Source of the DNA: JAJPKK01 sp963802745
GTDB lineage: Bacteria > Pseudomonadota > Alphaproteobacteria > Rhizobiales > Xanthobacteraceae
Direction of reading: 5' to 3'
Assembly (NCBI GenBank): GCA_963802745.1
Contig: CAWDKL010000054.1
Coordinates: 1-64,000 of the forward strand
DNA length: 64,000 nt
In this document: positions 1-8,246 of the stretch, piece by piece
Layout: every line of letters starts with the position of its first letter
Numbering within the stretch: position 1 is the first letter of the stretch
The notes under the pieces: generated by a model
Database searches by the model: none
What the model saw: the letters and a program-made list of their open reading frames with translations, nothing else
Told to the model about the DNA's origin: nothing
Position numbers and translations under genes: made by a program

Positions 1-54
1 GAAGCGAAGAAGAGCGCGCTACCGTAACCGGCGACCTCCGGCCACACAAAGCAG

Positions 55-522
55 TCAGTTCGTCCCATTCGCCTGCGCCACCCGCATGACGGCGCGGATG
101 ATGCGGTTGTGGCAGCCGCAGCGACACAGATTGCCGGCGAGCGCGCTGCGAACCTCGGCTTCGGTCGGCCGCGAATTGCCATCGAGCAGCGCGGCTGCCG
201 CAATGATCATGCCGCTGGCGCAATAGCCGCATTGCAGGGCCTGCTCGTCGATGAAGGCTTTCTGTAATGGATGCATATTGTTGACGCTGCCGAGCCCCTC
301 CAGCGTCGTGATCTCGAGACGACTGAGGTTCGCGATCGGCGTCACACAGGAGCGGATAGCCGTGCCATTGATGAGCACCGCGCAACCGCCGCATTGCGCA
401 AGGCCGCAACCGAATTTCGCGCTATTGAGCTCGAAATCGTTGCGCAGGACGTAGAGCAGCGGCGTATCCGGCTCGGCCTCGACCGAACGGGTCATCCCAT
501 TGACCGTCAGGCTGATGTTCAT
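55..522 (-). CDS. (2Fe-2S)-binding subunit of a molybdenum hydroxylase (isoquinoline 1-oxidoreductase alpha type)
   Basis: The 155-residue protein has the two-cluster layout of small iron-sulfur subunits of the xanthine-dehydrogenase/IorA family. Plant-ferredoxin-type cysteines are at 39, 44, 47 and 59 (CGLAQCGGC...C). The second cluster is at 98, 101, 133 and 135 (CGYC...CRC). The length is typical of an IorA subunit. In this family the subunit passes electrons from the molybdopterin large subunit to an acceptor. The large subunit is usually the next gene downstream, which on this strand would lie left of position 55 and outside the window. The substrate cannot be read from this subunit. The start at 522 gives the normal N-terminus (MNISLTVNG). 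Confidence 0.9.
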   Translation of the reverse strand: MNISLTVNGMTRSVEAEPDTPLLYVLRNDFELNSAKFGCGLAQCGGCAVLINGTAIRSCVTPIANLSRLEITTLEGLGSVNNMHPLQKAFIDEQALQCGYCASGMIIAAAALLDGNSRPTEAEVRSALAGNLCRCGCHNRIIRAVMRVAQANGTN

Positions 523-634
523 CTGGATTGCGTCTCCTCGCGCAGAAATCCGGGGCGGTGCCGGCGCCGTGCGGGGCGGGGTTCTGCGCGTCCTTCCTCT
601 TAGGATAAAATAGGAACTTCGGGCAACTGCCCCC

Positions 635-3600
635 TCAAGCCACTTGCGCTGGGGTCAAGTCTGCCGGGCCAATATAGCTTATATTGAGTCGAGTACGGTC
701 CGCGTCAACCGTTGCCTTCACTAGGCCTTTTCGTCCAGTGTTTAGCCGGTTCGCTAGATATCCCAATATTTCATGATCTGGCGACAGTACCCAATCAACA
801 GATCCATCGGGCGAGGTGACAACACGTACCGGTGAGTACGCTGGTGGCGTCTTTCCTTCATCCCATGCTACTGAAGGCAACCAATTCCAGTCTTTCCATA
901 CCGCTTTTTCAATCGGTACAAACGAAGCAACAAATGATCGCCACATTTCCGCCGTCTCCAACGTAGGCCAATTATCCTTTCGGCTTAGAACAATCACGTT
1001 CTCAGAGTTTAACCACTCACGCAACCCTTGATACCCATCAAACGTTGCATTGGTTTCCATAACAGCCTTAATCGCTGCCAACCGCGACGTGAAGCCCGCC
1101 TGCATCAATACAGCCCCCGAGCGATTTAGTGTGCCGGTCTCTACAGCCGGCACTGCCAGACCGGTCTCGAAATCACTGAATGTCAGGCCGGGATACACCT
1201 CTTCACCCAAAGCTTCAGCTCTCACGCGGAGCGCTTCCATTCCCCACGGTAATCTGTAGATTAGGCCACCTTCAACAAACCGCAGAACATCAGGATCGTC
1301 ATGGGCCAATATCGCGAGAGGTTGCCCCAGTAGCCACGCTCGGAGAATCTCCCGCCAGTTAGCGGGTAACGGATCGGGTGTAAACGGCGCAATTCTAAAG
1401 AGAGCTTCTGCCAGTGACGTAAGCGCGGTAACCGCTTGCTCTCCGTCTCCTGCCAAGATGGCCGCATTTGCCTGAATCAAAAGGACATTGGCATCCGCGG
1501 CGATAGCATCGAGATCACGACCGGACTTATAGCCTACGCCTGCCATAAAATAAGACCGCCGCTGGTCGGCTGTAGAATTGGTCCAAAGGAACCTCGCTCT
1601 ACCATACAGCACACTTTTATAGACAATTTGACGCTCTTCCACACGATGCTTTAGTCGCCGCTCCCACAGTGACGAACTTAGCATTTCATCAAGCGCCGCC
1701 GGAACTTGCTCTTCGGGAATCTCCTGTTCTCCAATAAGGCCGAGGATGGCCGTATCGAGCATGGTTAGGTACCGATGCCATTGGCGGTCCTGTGCATACC
1801 TTTCTTCCGGCGTTTCGATCGGCAATACGGGAAAATTCCACGCGACAGTGTTGTTGAGGACATATTCCGCGAGTTGTGCTAGATTCAACTTTGTTTGTTT
1901 GTGCATCCTCTGAAGCAGTGCACCGACAAGACGTAGCAAGCCGCTTTCCATATCGAGGCGGCCGTCTTCAGCAATTAGCGTTTCCCACTGTGCACGGCGC
2001 TCCACGTTGGCTTGAAAGAACGGACACAGCACCAGTCCCTCAACATCAACGAAGGCGCGTCCTGCGCGCCCGACGACGTTTCGAAACTCGGAGGCCGCAA
2101 TAGGCTTACCGTTCCGAATGATCCCGTGAAGCACAATCGCAGTCGCTGACAGGTTTAGTCCTTGCGCAAGCGTCGGGGACGATACGGTCACGCGAAGAAT
2201 GTTGTCCCGTAGCAACCGTTCCAATTCCCTCCTAAACGGCGTCGGCAAGGCGCCATGGTGTATTGCTACCCTCAACTGAAGACATGCTAATATCGGGTGG
2301 TCATCACCCAGCCATTCTCGACCGATCGCCAGAGCGATGGATAGCGTACTCATGTCACTGATCAGAGGACCAAGCACGCCTTGCTTATGTATTTTCACGA
2401 TTTCACGTGCATACGGCTCAACAGCCCGTCTTTCTGGACAGTAAACTAACACTGTCTGCCCTTCTTCAGCCAAACGCCATGTTGTGGCGAGAACTAACTC
2501 GCGATGGTCCTTTGGGAATAGCGCTTTCCGGTTTCCGCGCGTGGCATTTCGAGCGGGGAAGAAAGTCGGCACAAATGGACGTTCGTTTCCGACGCGAATT
2601 TCCAGCCACGCCCTTTGGTTGGCCCACTTCACCTCACCAAACCGTAGCCTCGTTGGCCGCCAATCGCTTTTGACGAGGCCGCCATCGCCATCCCGTCCCA
2701 ACCATGCCACGAAATCCTCAAGTTGCGGCCCTTCGGGCAAAATAGCGGAAAGGCATACAATTCTTCTATCCTTGGCATCTGGCCGTTTCAAAAGCCTCTG
2801 AATCTGCACTTCGTACCGCACTTCGCGCTCCTGAAGCCCAATCATATGGCCTTCGTCAAGCACGATCAGTCCGACATCGTCGAGCAATGTCGGATCATTA
2901 CGTAGGGCGAAGTCGAGCTTTTCCGGTGTGGCAACCACGATATCTCGTGAGCCAAGCGCATTTTCTTCGAAGGGGCTCGTTCCTATGCTCCCATAAAGAG
3001 TTGAAATGCTCTTTCCCAAAGGAATAAACGTTTTTTGAAGATTGATTTCGGTTTGAGCTGACAATGCACGAAGTGGAGTTATAAACACGACACGGCGCCG
3101 TGCAGCCATGCATCGAAGAATGCATAGCTCTGCAATTCTTGACTTACCTGCGCTCGTCGGGAGAGACGCCACAATGTTTTCGTTTTCATTTACGGCCTTG
3201 CTCGCCGCCTCCAGCTGCGATGGCCAGAAATCTACTTCCGCCCGGCTACGTCGGAAAAGTAGCGATATAAAATGACGCCTCAACCGCTCCCACTCTTGAG
3301 CATGCGGGCTGTTTGATATCAAGGGCAGTTGTTGATGAAAACTAGATGACCAAAGATCATCAATTATATGAATCGCTAACCTATGCACCCACCATTGAGG
3401 TACCAAATTTACCTCAGCACACACCTCTAAACTAGACTGCAGTCGAGCTTTGGCTTGCAAAATAAAACTTTGCTCGCCACGTTCAATCCCAAATAAAAAT
3501 AAACCAACTCCTGCAAGAAATGAATTGATCAGCGCCTTAACGAGTGCTTCCGTTACAAGTGACTCCTCGTCGTTGTCAGGAAACGTCCCGTCCTCTTCCA

Positions 3601-4150
3601 ACTCATTCCAGCGTTGTTCCATTTCAGCAGCGATGTTGCTATCGCGACCTGCGCCAATTGTTCGGAACATCACGATCTCATTTTGAAGCGCATTCCAGTC
3701 CCTCATAATCAAATGGACAAGACAACGTTCAATAGGGGAGAAGCTCGGGTCTCTCTGGCCGTGGATAAGAAGCGAATAGGCGCGAGCCGAGAAGCGAGCT
3801 AAGTGGTATGAAGATGCCGCAATGACATAATGGAAGCCGCGAGCGTCATCCTCTCGTCCACCTTTGAGCAGAATGCTTTCGAGTGCCATCGCAGCGTATT
3901 CAAAAGCGGTTCGTGCTATATCTTGATCACCATCGCGCTCGCGAAGGCGGAGACCCATTCCTAAAAGAGAATAGGCGTATGATTGAAGGTCATATGATAG
4001 CGTTGGTGCGAACGTTGGAGATCCATCCGGCAATTGTCCATCTCGCCAAATCATCGATCGCGCTTCGCCACGATCAAGAAGCCTGCTCCGAAAGCCAGCC
4101 ACCACTGCACTAGCAATGCTAGCTTCTAATTCTTCAACTGTAGTCGCCAT
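635..4150 (-). CDS. hamB: Hachiman defence helicase HamB (Ski2-like DExH helicase)
   Basis: A 1171-residue superfamily 2 helicase. The first ~310 residues are helical with no motif I recognise. Walker A (PTSAGKS) is near residue 331, the TPLRALS motif Ia follows, the DEGH box is near 434, motif III (LSA) comes next, and motif VI (GRAGRAF) is near 697. About 450 C-terminal residues follow, again typical of long Ski2-like defence helicases. The gene begins 17 nt inside the end of the HamA gene, so the two are translationally coupled. In the known Hachiman system HamB senses or translocates on DNA and holds the HamA nuclease in check until phage infection. The region is visibly richer in A and T than the genes right of 8 kb, consistent with transfer. 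The assignment rests on the HamA partner; alone it would be a generic DExH helicase. Confidence 0.85.
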   Translation of the reverse strand: MATTVEELEASIASAVVAGFRSRLLDRGEARSMIWRDGQLPDGSPTFAPTLSYDLQSYAYSLLGMGLRLRERDGDQDIARTAFEYAAMALESILLKGGREDDARGFHYVIAASSYHLARFSARAYSLLIHGQRDPSFSPIERCLVHLIMRDWNALQNEIVMFRTIGAGRDSNIAAEMEQRWNELEEDGTFPDNDEESLVTEALVKALINSFLAGVGLFLFGIERGEQSFILQAKARLQSSLEVCAEVNLVPQWWVHRLAIHIIDDLWSSSFHQQLPLISNSPHAQEWERLRRHFISLLFRRSRAEVDFWPSQLEAASKAVNENENIVASLPTSAGKSRIAELCILRCMAARRRVVFITPLRALSAQTEINLQKTFIPLGKSISTLYGSIGTSPFEENALGSRDIVVATPEKLDFALRNDPTLLDDVGLIVLDEGHMIGLQEREVRYEVQIQRLLKRPDAKDRRIVCLSAILPEGPQLEDFVAWLGRDGDGGLVKSDWRPTRLRFGEVKWANQRAWLEIRVGNERPFVPTFFPARNATRGNRKALFPKDHRELVLATTWRLAEEGQTVLVYCPERRAVEPYAREIVKIHKQGVLGPLISDMSTLSIALAIGREWLGDDHPILACLQLRVAIHHGALPTPFRRELERLLRDNILRVTVSSPTLAQGLNLSATAIVLHGIIRNGKPIAASEFRNVVGRAGRAFVDVEGLVLCPFFQANVERRAQWETLIAEDGRLDMESGLLRLVGALLQRMHKQTKLNLAQLAEYVLNNTVAWNFPVLPIETPEERYAQDRQWHRYLTMLDTAILGLIGEQEIPEEQVPAALDEMLSSSLWERRLKHRVEERQIVYKSVLYGRARFLWTNSTADQRRSYFMAGVGYKSGRDLDAIAADANVLLIQANAAILAGDGEQAVTALTSLAEALFRIAPFTPDPLPANWREILRAWLLGQPLAILAHDDPDVLRFVEGGLIYRLPWGMEALRVRAEALGEEVYPGLTFSDFETGLAVPAVETGTLNRSGAVLMQAGFTSRLAAIKAVMETNATFDGYQGLREWLNSENVIVLSRKDNWPTLETAEMWRSFVASFVPIEKAVWKDWNWLPSVAWDEGKTPPAYSPVRVVTSPDGSVDWVLSPDHEILGYLANRLNTGRKGLVKATVDADRTRLNISYIGPADLTPAQVA

Positions 4151-4907
4151 TGTTGATCACCTCGGCATAAACATCCCTGATGAACGCCTGATGCGCGTCA
4201 ATATTCAAGCCGACGTACCATTGACTTATTTTTCCTACGTAATTCGTGAGATTCGTACTCATCAAATTCGCTGGATTACTGCCACAGAAGATAAATAAAA
4301 AATGACCCACCTGACTTGGCTGTATCCCGTCATTAAGTTGCGCGGCGTCGATAGCATCCGCCGTCTCGTGGTTTCCCATTTCGTGTAGTCTATCAGCAAC
4401 AAACGCCAACGCATGCGGCGATGGAAGCCCGCTATCTTTATCGAGAGCCTTGCGTGCTTCCGACAAAACTTGTTCCGCCAGCTTAGCCCTGCTTTTTGTT
4501 TCTCCCTTCATAAACTGAATCGGACCACTAATATCAGGTAGCTTGACGGCGATTAGATCATCGCCTCTCATCGACATGTCCCGATGGTCTTTCCATCTTA
4601 GCCGCTTTATGGGAACAGTATAACTCGTGGCTTCACCGACGTACTCTGTTGCGAAAATCTCGGCAAGATCGCCGGACCGAATTTTCTTACTTTCTGGCAG
4701 TTTAGCTCGAATGAACTTCGCCGATGCGGGCTTTCCCAGCCGCTCCAGCAGATCAGCAACTCGGTTTTCAGATGCGTAGTGAGTGGGCACTATCATTGCA
4801 GCGGCCGTCCGCGCAATGCTCAACTTTTCAGGAATGCTTTTAAGGATAATAAGCTTATGTGCACCCACATCTTTTGTGGTGTTTTGGCACCAGTCGGAAA
4901 ACGGCAC
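4134..4907 (-). CDS. hamA: Hachiman defence nuclease HamA (DUF1837)
   Basis: A DUF1837/HamA-type protein with PD-(D/E)xK nuclease signs: GDLAE at 79-83, GDDLI at 115-119 and KGETK at 134-138, giving E83, D117, E136 and K138 as likely catalytic residues. It overlaps hamB by 17 nt. The GTG start at 4907 is the first start in this frame, but the frame stays open upstream to a stop at 4956-4954 and reads like coding sequence (KLPHKRSLNDYWGAF). A GGAGG followed by ATG at 4959 lies exactly where the gene should start, in the neighbouring frame. Removing one base near 4953 would join that ATG to the frame and give a protein of about 274 residues. So the true start is probably 4959 with a 1-nt error or mutation in the given sequence. 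Confidence 0.82.
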   Translation of the reverse strand: MPFSDWCQNTTKDVGAHKLIILKSIPEKLSIARTAAAMIVPTHYASENRVADLLERLGKPASAKFIRAKLPESKKIRSGDLAEIFATEYVGEATSYTVPIKRLRWKDHRDMSMRGDDLIAVKLPDISGPIQFMKGETKSRAKLAEQVLSEARKALDKDSGLPSPHALAFVADRLHEMGNHETADAIDAAQLNDGIQPSQVGHFLFIFCGSNPANLMSTNLTNYVGKISQWYVGLNIDAHQAFIRDVYAEVINNGDYS

Positions 4908-4940
4908 GAAAGCCCCCCAGTAGTCATTGAGCGATCTTTT

Positions 4941-4959
4941 ATGAGGCAGCTTACCTCAT
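4941..4959. promoter_or_regulatory. Inverted repeat in the hamA leader
   Basis: ATGAGG (4941-4946) and CCTCAT (4954-4959) form a perfect 6-bp inverted repeat with a 7-nt loop at the 5' end of hamA. On the minus strand the right arm contains the candidate hamA start ATG just after GGAGG. The repeat could mask the ribosome site in the mRNA or bind a regulator; nothing else supports a choice. Confidence 0.3.
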
Positions 4960-5005
4960 TCCTCCGTATTCACGCTAGTGCCGCGTGCCTTTGAGTTCGT
5001 GCCGA

Positions 5006-5188
5006 TCACTTGTATCCGCGCCGCCGCTTCCTGTCGGTCCGACGCTGCAAAGCGGCGCAGGCTTGCGCTTCGGTCTTATGCAGCTCATGAGCAACCCGCC
5101 AGCGCCCGCCAATGCGTGCCCATTGCTTCACAAGCAGGATACAGCCAAACAAATCCGGCTGCTCGTCCATAGCATAGAACCGCGCCAT
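5006..5188 (-). CDS. Small stand-alone WGR-domain protein
   Basis: A 60-residue protein that is almost entirely one WGR-type domain: NMARFYAM at the start, KQWARIGGRWRVAHEL in the middle (WAR in place of the WGR signature) and a basic end RKRRRGYK. WGR domains occur in DNA-end-binding proteins such as PARPs and in many solo rhizobial proteins of unknown role, so nucleic-acid contact is plausible but not shown. The frame is open a few codons upstream (HPKQN) with no other ATG. There is no strong Shine-Dalgarno sequence, so the start is uncertain. It lies between hamA and the orphan antitoxin on the same strand. Confidence 0.6.
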   Translation of the reverse strand: MARFYAMDEQPDLFGCILLVKQWARIGGRWRVAHELHKTEAQACAALQRRTDRKRRRGYK

Positions 5189-5294
5189 GTTCTGCTTCGG
5201 GTGGAGGTGGTATCATAGTACGGAGCGCGCTCATGCGAGAGCCCTTGAAATCGTCGCCATGCTGACGTTGTAGGAGCGGGCAAGCACGGGCCGC

Positions 5295-5693
5295 TCAAGC
5301 GGCTCGCTCGATCTTGTAGGGACGAACAAGAACGTCGGCGGGAACCTTCCACGCCTCGCCGATCTTGTGGATCATCTCGACCGTGAGGGCACGCCGACGC
5401 GACAGAACCACCGAGGCGCGTGACCGCGAACCGAGCAGCTCTCCCAATTCCGCCTGGGTGTGCCCAAGCTCGCCGATGGCGTACCGGAGCACATCGACCG
5501 GATCGAACGTCTCGTCGATTTCGATCGGCCATCGCCTTGTCTCATAGATGTCGACAAGAGCGAGCAGCATATCGAGCTTGTCGCCTTCGTCCGTGCCCTC
5601 CGGCGCGCCCCACAAGCCTTCGATCTCGGCCAGCGCCGCACGGTGATCGTCAGCGAGGCTAGACGACGGTCCTTCCCACAGGGCTCCAGACAT
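5295..5693 (-). CDS. HigA-like antitoxin / XRE-family transcriptional regulator, orphan
   Basis: A 132-residue protein. The N-terminal half resembles the HigA dimerisation region (DKLDMLLALVDIYE, then WPIEIDETFDPVDVLRYAI). The C-terminal helix-turn-helix reads GHTQAELGELLGSRSRASVV followed by LSRRRALTVEMI. In HigBA loci the HigB toxin gene is directly upstream of higA. Here only 74 nt separate it from the end of the next gene and no toxin frame is present on either side. It is therefore an orphan antitoxin or a repurposed regulator. No Shine-Dalgarno is evident before the ATG, consistent with a gene once translated by coupling to a lost toxin. Confidence 0.75.
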   Translation of the reverse strand: MSGALWEGPSSSLADDHRAALAEIEGLWGAPEGTDEGDKLDMLLALVDIYETRRWPIEIDETFDPVDVLRYAIGELGHTQAELGELLGSRSRASVVLSRRRALTVEMIHKIGEAWKVPADVLVRPYKIERAA

Positions 5694-5704
5694 TTGAGCG
5701 ATGA

Positions 5705-5754
5705 GCGACGCGCCTGTTCATCGCGTCGAAAGCACGCAAGCACAGGCGCGTCGC
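5705..5754. terminator. 13-bp perfect inverted repeat between the VOC gene and the antitoxin gene
   Basis: GCGACGCGCCTGT (5705-5717) is matched perfectly by ACAGGCGCGTCGC (5742-5754) with a 24-nt loop. It sits just after the stop of the VOC gene (5768, minus strand) and before the antitoxin start. It could end VOC transcription, although no T-run follows, or be an operator for the antitoxin. Confidence 0.4.
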
Positions 5755-5767
5755 CGGATCGAAGGCC

Positions 5768-6587
5768 TTAGGGCAGATAAACCGCCTTCGGCCGCTCATT
5801 GAGTTCGATGCGGGTTCCCCACGGGTCGGTGATGAAGGCAATCCCGACGCCGACGTCGTTCACGCGGTAGCCCCCGTCGGCGTCGAGCTTGACGCCGGCG
5901 GCTTCCAATTTGGCGATGAATGCCTTCAGATCCTTCACATCGAAACCGATGTGATCGAGAACCCGGCCCTTCGTCGGACCTTCCGCAACACTGACCTTGT
6001 TCCAGCGCAGCTGGACGCCGGGGACGTCGGCGACCGGCGCATTGTTGCGCATGCTCGCCTTGGCGCCAAAAACCTTGCCGTACCAGGCCTGGCTTGCGGC
6101 GATCGCATTCTCCGGCAGGAAGAAATGCACGTGACTACTGCGGATCGGCTCTTTCTGGTTCTTGTTTTCCTGAATTTCGATCTTCAGTCCGTCGGTCGTT
6201 GTCACCCAGCCCTGGTCCAGCCTGCCTGGGGCGCCCGGTTCGAAGGGGACCCCTGCAGACTTCCATTTGGCGACCGCCTCCTGGACGTTCGGGACGGTGA
6301 ACCCAACGTGATTCACCACCGTTCCGACCGTGCCGCCGGTTGAACGGCGGCGTGGTGGGTCCCTGATTGAGAATGACCAGGACGCCGGGGAACTGGACCC
6401 GCTCACCCGGCCCGATGGCGGTACCGCCCATGGCGAGAAGGATATGCTTGTTGGCCGCGACGTCGCGCGAATTGAGATGCCAGTGCCCGTTCGTCACGCC
6501 CACGTCATTGGGAGCATAGGGCTGTGCCGATGCGGCGCCCATCGCCAGAGTGGAAACGAGCCACAGAGCCGAAAATAGTTTCTTCAT
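5768..6587 (-). pseudogene. Secreted VOC (glyoxalase/bleomycin-resistance fold) protein, frameshifted
   Basis: The first part starts at ATG 6587 (good GGGAGAA ribosome site) with a signal peptide (MKKLFSALWLVSTLAMGAA) and reads to about 6345. The second part continues in another frame to the stop at 5768 with a VOC repeat (NHVGFTVPNVQEAVAKWKSA) and a second one (LDHIGFDVKDLKAFIAKLEA, ending DPWGTRIELNER). Dropping one T in the CCGTTCAACC run near 6346 joins them into one protein of about 272 residues. VOC proteins bind a metal and act on varied small substrates; the substrate here is unknown. The break may be a sequencing indel because both halves are otherwise clean. Confidence 0.8.
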
Positions 6588-7077
6588 CGTGTTCTCCCGG
6601 TTGATCGCGCCACGCGCGCGACACCTGAAGCCTAGCACACGCAGCCCATTTTGCGAAATGACATGGGGATGCTTCGCGCGATTATGACCCCTCGATGGGC
6701 CTGGAGTGCCTAAAGGCGGTCGTGCTGGCGATCAACGCGGCGGATGATGAGCGCAATCCGCCGGAACGGGGACAATGGAGCCTGAACTCGAGCGCGTGAA
6801 GGACGAGCGCCTATTCCTCGTTCCGGGCAGCGATGGAGACCGGCGGCAACGGCACCGTTTTCTTCGCGAAGGTCTGGAAAGTGCAATGAGAGGAGTTGTT
6901 ACGACCACGGCAAGCACTTGGATACCGAGACAGCTTCGGGTCAGAAGCGGTCCCTTCTCGATACACGCCGGAAGCGGTGCTGTTACGCTGCGGAAAGCGC
7001 CCGGACCGAGCCGGCGAACACACAGGAGCGCGGGCGCGCAAACAGCTCGCTCGCATGCTTGCGCCCCGCAACCCGCC
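6588..7077. other. Intergenic stretch, nothing identified
   Basis: 490 nt between the VOC and cupin genes. The open frames here are short and have no family resemblance. One plus-strand stretch (about 6693-6793) could encode ~33 residues but nothing supports it. Confidence 0.5.
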
Positions 7078-7805
7078 CTATTTCAGTTCGAATTCGACGA
7101 ATTCGATTTGGGTCGTGCCGGTGTTCTTCACCGCCCGCGTCTGCCCGCCGTCCTGCCAGATGAAATCGCCGTCGTACGGCGCCATGCCGCGATCGGCCGA
7201 GCCCGGCACCACTTCGGCAAGCACGCCGCCGTGGACGTAGACCCGCAGGCCCGGTGCGGTTTGCGTGATCTGTCCCGGTTGCCTCGCCGGGTTTCAGGAC
7301 GACGCGCCAGCCGCGCAGGCGGTTATTATCCATGACCTGGGTGTAGCCGGCGACACCCGCGCGGTCGGATACCTTGGTTGCGCCCGGCGCGTGATCTTTC
7401 AGGATGAAGGAGATGTTATGGAACGGCGTCGGCCCGACATTGGTCGCCTTGTGGGTGCGCGGGCCGTTCTTGGTGACGTCCGTAAACGTCGTACGGCCCG
7501 GCGCGCCGTCGCCGCCGGTCCCCGGCGCGCTTACTGCGGACGAGCCAAAATTCTGGTTGGTCTGCGAGGCCGGGGTCAGGTTCACCGACACCGAGTTCGG
7601 CATAGTGGGTATGGTAGCCGGTGTTGCGCCCGGGCGGAATATTGACGTTCAGCACGATGAGGTAGTCGTTGGCAAAGACCGGGATGTGGAACGGCGCCTT
7701 GTCCATGGGCACCGGCTTGTCTTCAAGCTGGGCGGTCTGGGCGAACGCCGGCTGCGCCAGAGCGCAGGCGAGCACGAATAACGATGTGGAAACGACATGC
7801 CTCAT
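7078..7805 (-). pseudogene. Secreted cupin-domain protein, two frameshifts
   Basis: It starts at 7805 with a signal peptide (MRHVVSTSLFVLACALAQPA). The cupin motif (GYHTHY) follows, then a frame change near 7603 into SVSVNLTPASQTNQNFG and a second near 7280 into QITQTAPGLRVYVHGGVLAE. It ends with TQIEFVEFELK and the stop at 7078-7080. Each break is repaired by removing one base (one in TATGCCGAAC, one in the GGG of ACCGGGACAG). The repaired protein has about 241 residues with two beta-rich halves. Function is unknown; metal-binding cupins include dioxygenases and isomerases. It is divergent from the acyl-AMP ligase cluster. Confidence 0.75.
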
Positions 7806-8246
7806 GGAGTTCCTCCCGGTCTGAGCTTGGCGGAGTCGTACATCATCGTGACCCCGGAGTCAGTAGCGCCACGGCTCTTCGGTGATGGGGGGCAAGCGTA
7901 TGGTGGGCCGCGGCTGGCAAGGAGAGGTGTCCTTAATTGCGGTCAACAACAAAATCTGTGTACCGCGAGCCGCTCACTGACGTATCGCGCGATCGTTGCC
8001 GGCCATGCGCATTTTGCTACAAACTTCAATGAAATCAATTGGATATTAGGTTCTTGGGCGTTTCTCTAAATGTCTGATCTCAATCGATCGTTTCAGAAAG
8101 CCCAAAATTGTGCAAAGTTCCAGCTAGAGTCCTAGTTTAGGCTTTGGCAGCAGGAGCGGCGCCACGTCACTTTCAACGGCGCGGACCACTCGTCACGCTT
8201 TGTTCCTCCACGGCAGTGGAGGTGCGTCGATTGGGAGAAGGCGCCG
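7806..8246. other. Divergent intergenic region upstream of the acyl-AMP ligase cluster
   Basis: 441 nt between the divergent cupin gene and the acyl-AMP ligase, slightly AT-richer than its surroundings. It must hold promoters for both directions, but I could not pick out a convincing -35/-10 pair. A GGGAGAAGG ribosome site is at 8230-8238, just before the ligase ATG. Confidence 0.5.
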
